64,000 bases of DNA from Pseudoalteromonas sp. P1-9 (GTDB lineage: Bacteria; Pseudomonadota; Gammaproteobacteria; Enterobacterales; Alteromonadaceae), in the NCBI RefSeq assembly GCF_001399975.1, contig NZ_LKBD01000001.1:213951-277950 (forward strand), read 5' to 3'. This document shows positions 62,880 through 64,000 of the stretch, piece after piece (positions within the stretch are counted from its first letter, which is position 1; every line of letters begins with the position of its first letter). Position numbers and translations under genes: made by a program. The notes below the pieces were generated by a model, which searched no databases, was not told the origin of the DNA, and saw nothing but the letters and a program-made list of their open reading frames with translations.

Positions 62880-63187
62880 TTTTGTTACACGACAAAAACA
62901 AACCACAAATTTATTGAGAATAAATCTGAACAGCGAAGCTGGCCCGAAGGGTGAAAGGCAGGAAGCCTTGAATCATCTAAGCTTCGCAGCTTGAGCAAGT
63001 GAGGTGTGTGGCCTACATGGTCATAGGACATTAGAATAATGTAGGAGCGATCATCGAGATGACCGATGGAACAAAGCTTCATGGATGAATTCTAAACTCA
63101 GGCCCATAATATTCTCAGTTGCGATAAGGCGACTCACAGCGAGGAACGGCCGTTCACAAGTACTTTTAAATTCTGCTTCCATAGTCA
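62880..63187. other. Hairpin-rich, GC-richer segment without a gene (candidate structured RNA or mobile-element remnant)
   Basis: About 300 bp inside a 600-bp gap. It contains many short stems: AAGGC/GCCTT (near 62960), AAGCT/AGCTT (near 62980), ACATTA/TAATGT (near 63030), CATCG/CGATG (near 63055), and TTTTTGT/ACAAAAA at the left edge (62879-62897). No convincing ORF. The density of stems and higher GC than its flanks suggest a folded RNA, for example a decayed group II intron or other element, but I cannot assign it. Confidence 0.45.
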
Positions 63188-63188
63188 G

Positions 63189-63213
63189 GAAAACGACCCA
63201 TTTGGTCGTTTTC
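63189..63213 (+). terminator. Terminator-like hairpin
   Basis: Perfect 10-bp stem GAAAACGACC / GGTCGTTTTC with a 5-base loop and AT-rich, T-containing sequence after it. It ends the hairpin-rich segment. A second stem CGACCC/GGGTCG with related sequence is at 63323-63337, just before the next gene. Confidence 0.6.
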
Positions 63214-63377
63214 ATCCTTTTCATAATTTCTATAATGAATAAAAGTATAACTATAGCAACAAGTTAGTTAGTGTGTTAGAAATGGTACAATGATAAAAAT
63301 GACCCGTGGCTCGGTAGAAAAACGACCCAATGGGTCGATATTAAATTGTTAGATTTTTCTTCTAGAATGGAGTTCTT

Positions 63378-63905
63378 TTGAAAAAGTTTTTGTTTATTCT
63401 CGGATTGCTTAGTCCTTCGGTTTGTTTCGCGAATGGCGGTCTCCCGATAATATGGATGCTAAACACTTACGCTCTTTTGGTTGGAATAGTTTTTGTATTT
63501 TTCATTGAGCGAACCTACCTAAAAAAACTTGTAAGACCTGAGCACCACTCTCATCTGAGTGGGCTAGTAATTAAATTTAATTGTTACTCAACTTTATTTG
63601 GTGTTATTGCTTTACCAATCTTTATGATTATTGTGCGACTCGAACCTCTTAGTTACATGATTCAAAGTAATACAACTAAAGAGACTATGACTCTAATTTG
63701 GTGGTTATCATTAAGTATCGATTTATTTCTTGCTTATCTAGGTACTGTTTTTATTGAATACTTAGTGTTAAAAAAGTTTGAATATTGGTCAGATGAAATA
63801 ACACCAAAATTATTACTTAAGCACTCATTTGTTTTTAATGCTTTTAGCTACTTAACTTTGTGTGTAATTGTATTCATTACATTTTTATATTTTAAACTTG
63901 CTTAG
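63378..63905 (+). CDS. Membrane protein, unknown function
   Basis: 175 aa, TTG start with GGAG upstream. Signal-like or first helix at about 4-18 (FLFILGLLSPSVCFA), then helices at about 26-45, 68-90, 105-128 and 145-172. Lower GC than its neighbours. No motif recognised. Preceded by the hairpin-rich segment, so it may belong to a foreign or recently arrived stretch. Confidence 0.6.
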   Translation: MKKFLFILGLLSPSVCFANGGLPIIWMLNTYALLVGIVFVFFIERTYLKKLVRPEHHSHLSGLVIKFNCYSTLFGVIALPIFMIIVRLEPLSYMIQSNTTKETMTLIWWLSLSIDLFLAYLGTVFIEYLVLKKFEYWSDEITPKLLLKHSFVFNAFSYLTLCVIVFITFLYFKLA

Positions 63906-63943
63906 AAAAATCTAACAAGAGACTATGGCGTCAATAGTTAAAT

Positions 63944-64000
63944 TTAGACTTTTGGCGCTTCCCAAATCACTCCGTCTCTTAGCATAGAATTTAAGATCAC
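63944..64000 (-). other. Possible C-terminal end of a minus-strand gene
   Basis: An open frame enters from the window edge and ends TAA at 63946-63944, reading VILNSMLRDGVIWEAPKV. Only 18 codons are visible, so this may be the end of a real gene or chance. An AAGAGAC (63917-63923) / GTCTCTT inverted pair brackets it. Confidence 0.3.

Noticed and set aside
1..64000. tRNA, rRNA, CRISPR arrays, prophage or integron
   Set aside because: No cloverleaf, rRNA segment, spaced direct repeats, phage structural genes or attC-like array were found on either strand by eye.

Overview
The window looks like chromosomal DNA of a marine gammaproteobacterium of the Alteromonadales type (Pseudoalteromonas or a close relative). 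This is inferred from roughly 40% GC, gammaproteobacterial protein families, two large TonB-dependent receptors, two chemoreceptors, a Fur/Zur-type regulator and many small stand-alone enzymes. There is no rRNA, tRNA, CRISPR array, prophage or conjugative module. Most of the window is ordinary housekeeping and accessory sequence with dense short operons. Mobile DNA is limited to two copies of one ~263-bp MITE-like element and a truncated IS1182-type transposase.

Layout. 1-2.1 kb: the edge of a probable sodium:solute symporter gene, then a catalase-related peroxidase/cytochrome b561 pair. 2.2-7.1 kb: an RND efflux pump with its adaptor and a divergent TetR regulator across a clear palindrome. 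7.2-17.7 kb: a run of small enzymes and regulators (GNATs, SDR, GFA, DUF523, methyltransferase/MerR pair, YjaA-like/PhzF pair, MAPEG, GrpB). In it one GNAT gene is split by the MITE and the MAPEG gene is frameshifted. 17.8-24 kb: CHASE4-GGDEF cyclase, a mini M9 collagenase with a coiled-coil companion, a chemoreceptor and a PLA2-like protein. 24-30 kb: membrane proteins, GST-like proteins (one an odd fusion), and a His-rich TonB receptor with a Cys-rich small protein. 30-37 kb: a two-component pair, a PQ-loop-like protein with paired palindromes, a GDPD lipoprotein and an IS scar.

37-45.3 kb is the most coherent locus. A NarL-type response regulator and a TonB receptor stand divergent to a five-gene operon: GntP-type permease, secreted MetX-like alpha/beta hydrolase, 3-hydroxybutyrate dehydrogenase, and CoA-transferase subunits A and B. 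Together they read as uptake, possible periplasmic ester cleavage, and catabolism of 3-hydroxybutyrate or its oligomers to acetoacetyl-CoA.

45.5-55.7 kb: small membrane proteins, a second MITE copy in a second GNAT pseudogene, an acyltransferase, a TetR/HPP pair with a large operator, a cold-shock gene, and a chemoreceptor-porin-binding-protein cluster. 55.8-59.4 kb: a zinc-starvation cluster (Zur, dihydroorotase paralogue, DUF1826, COG0523 GTPase) with a palindromic Zur-box-like site. 59.5-64 kb: a Tat-exported PhoX-like protein, a subclass B1 metallo-beta-lactamase, an HxlR/SnoaL pair, a hairpin-rich segment with no gene, and a membrane protein.
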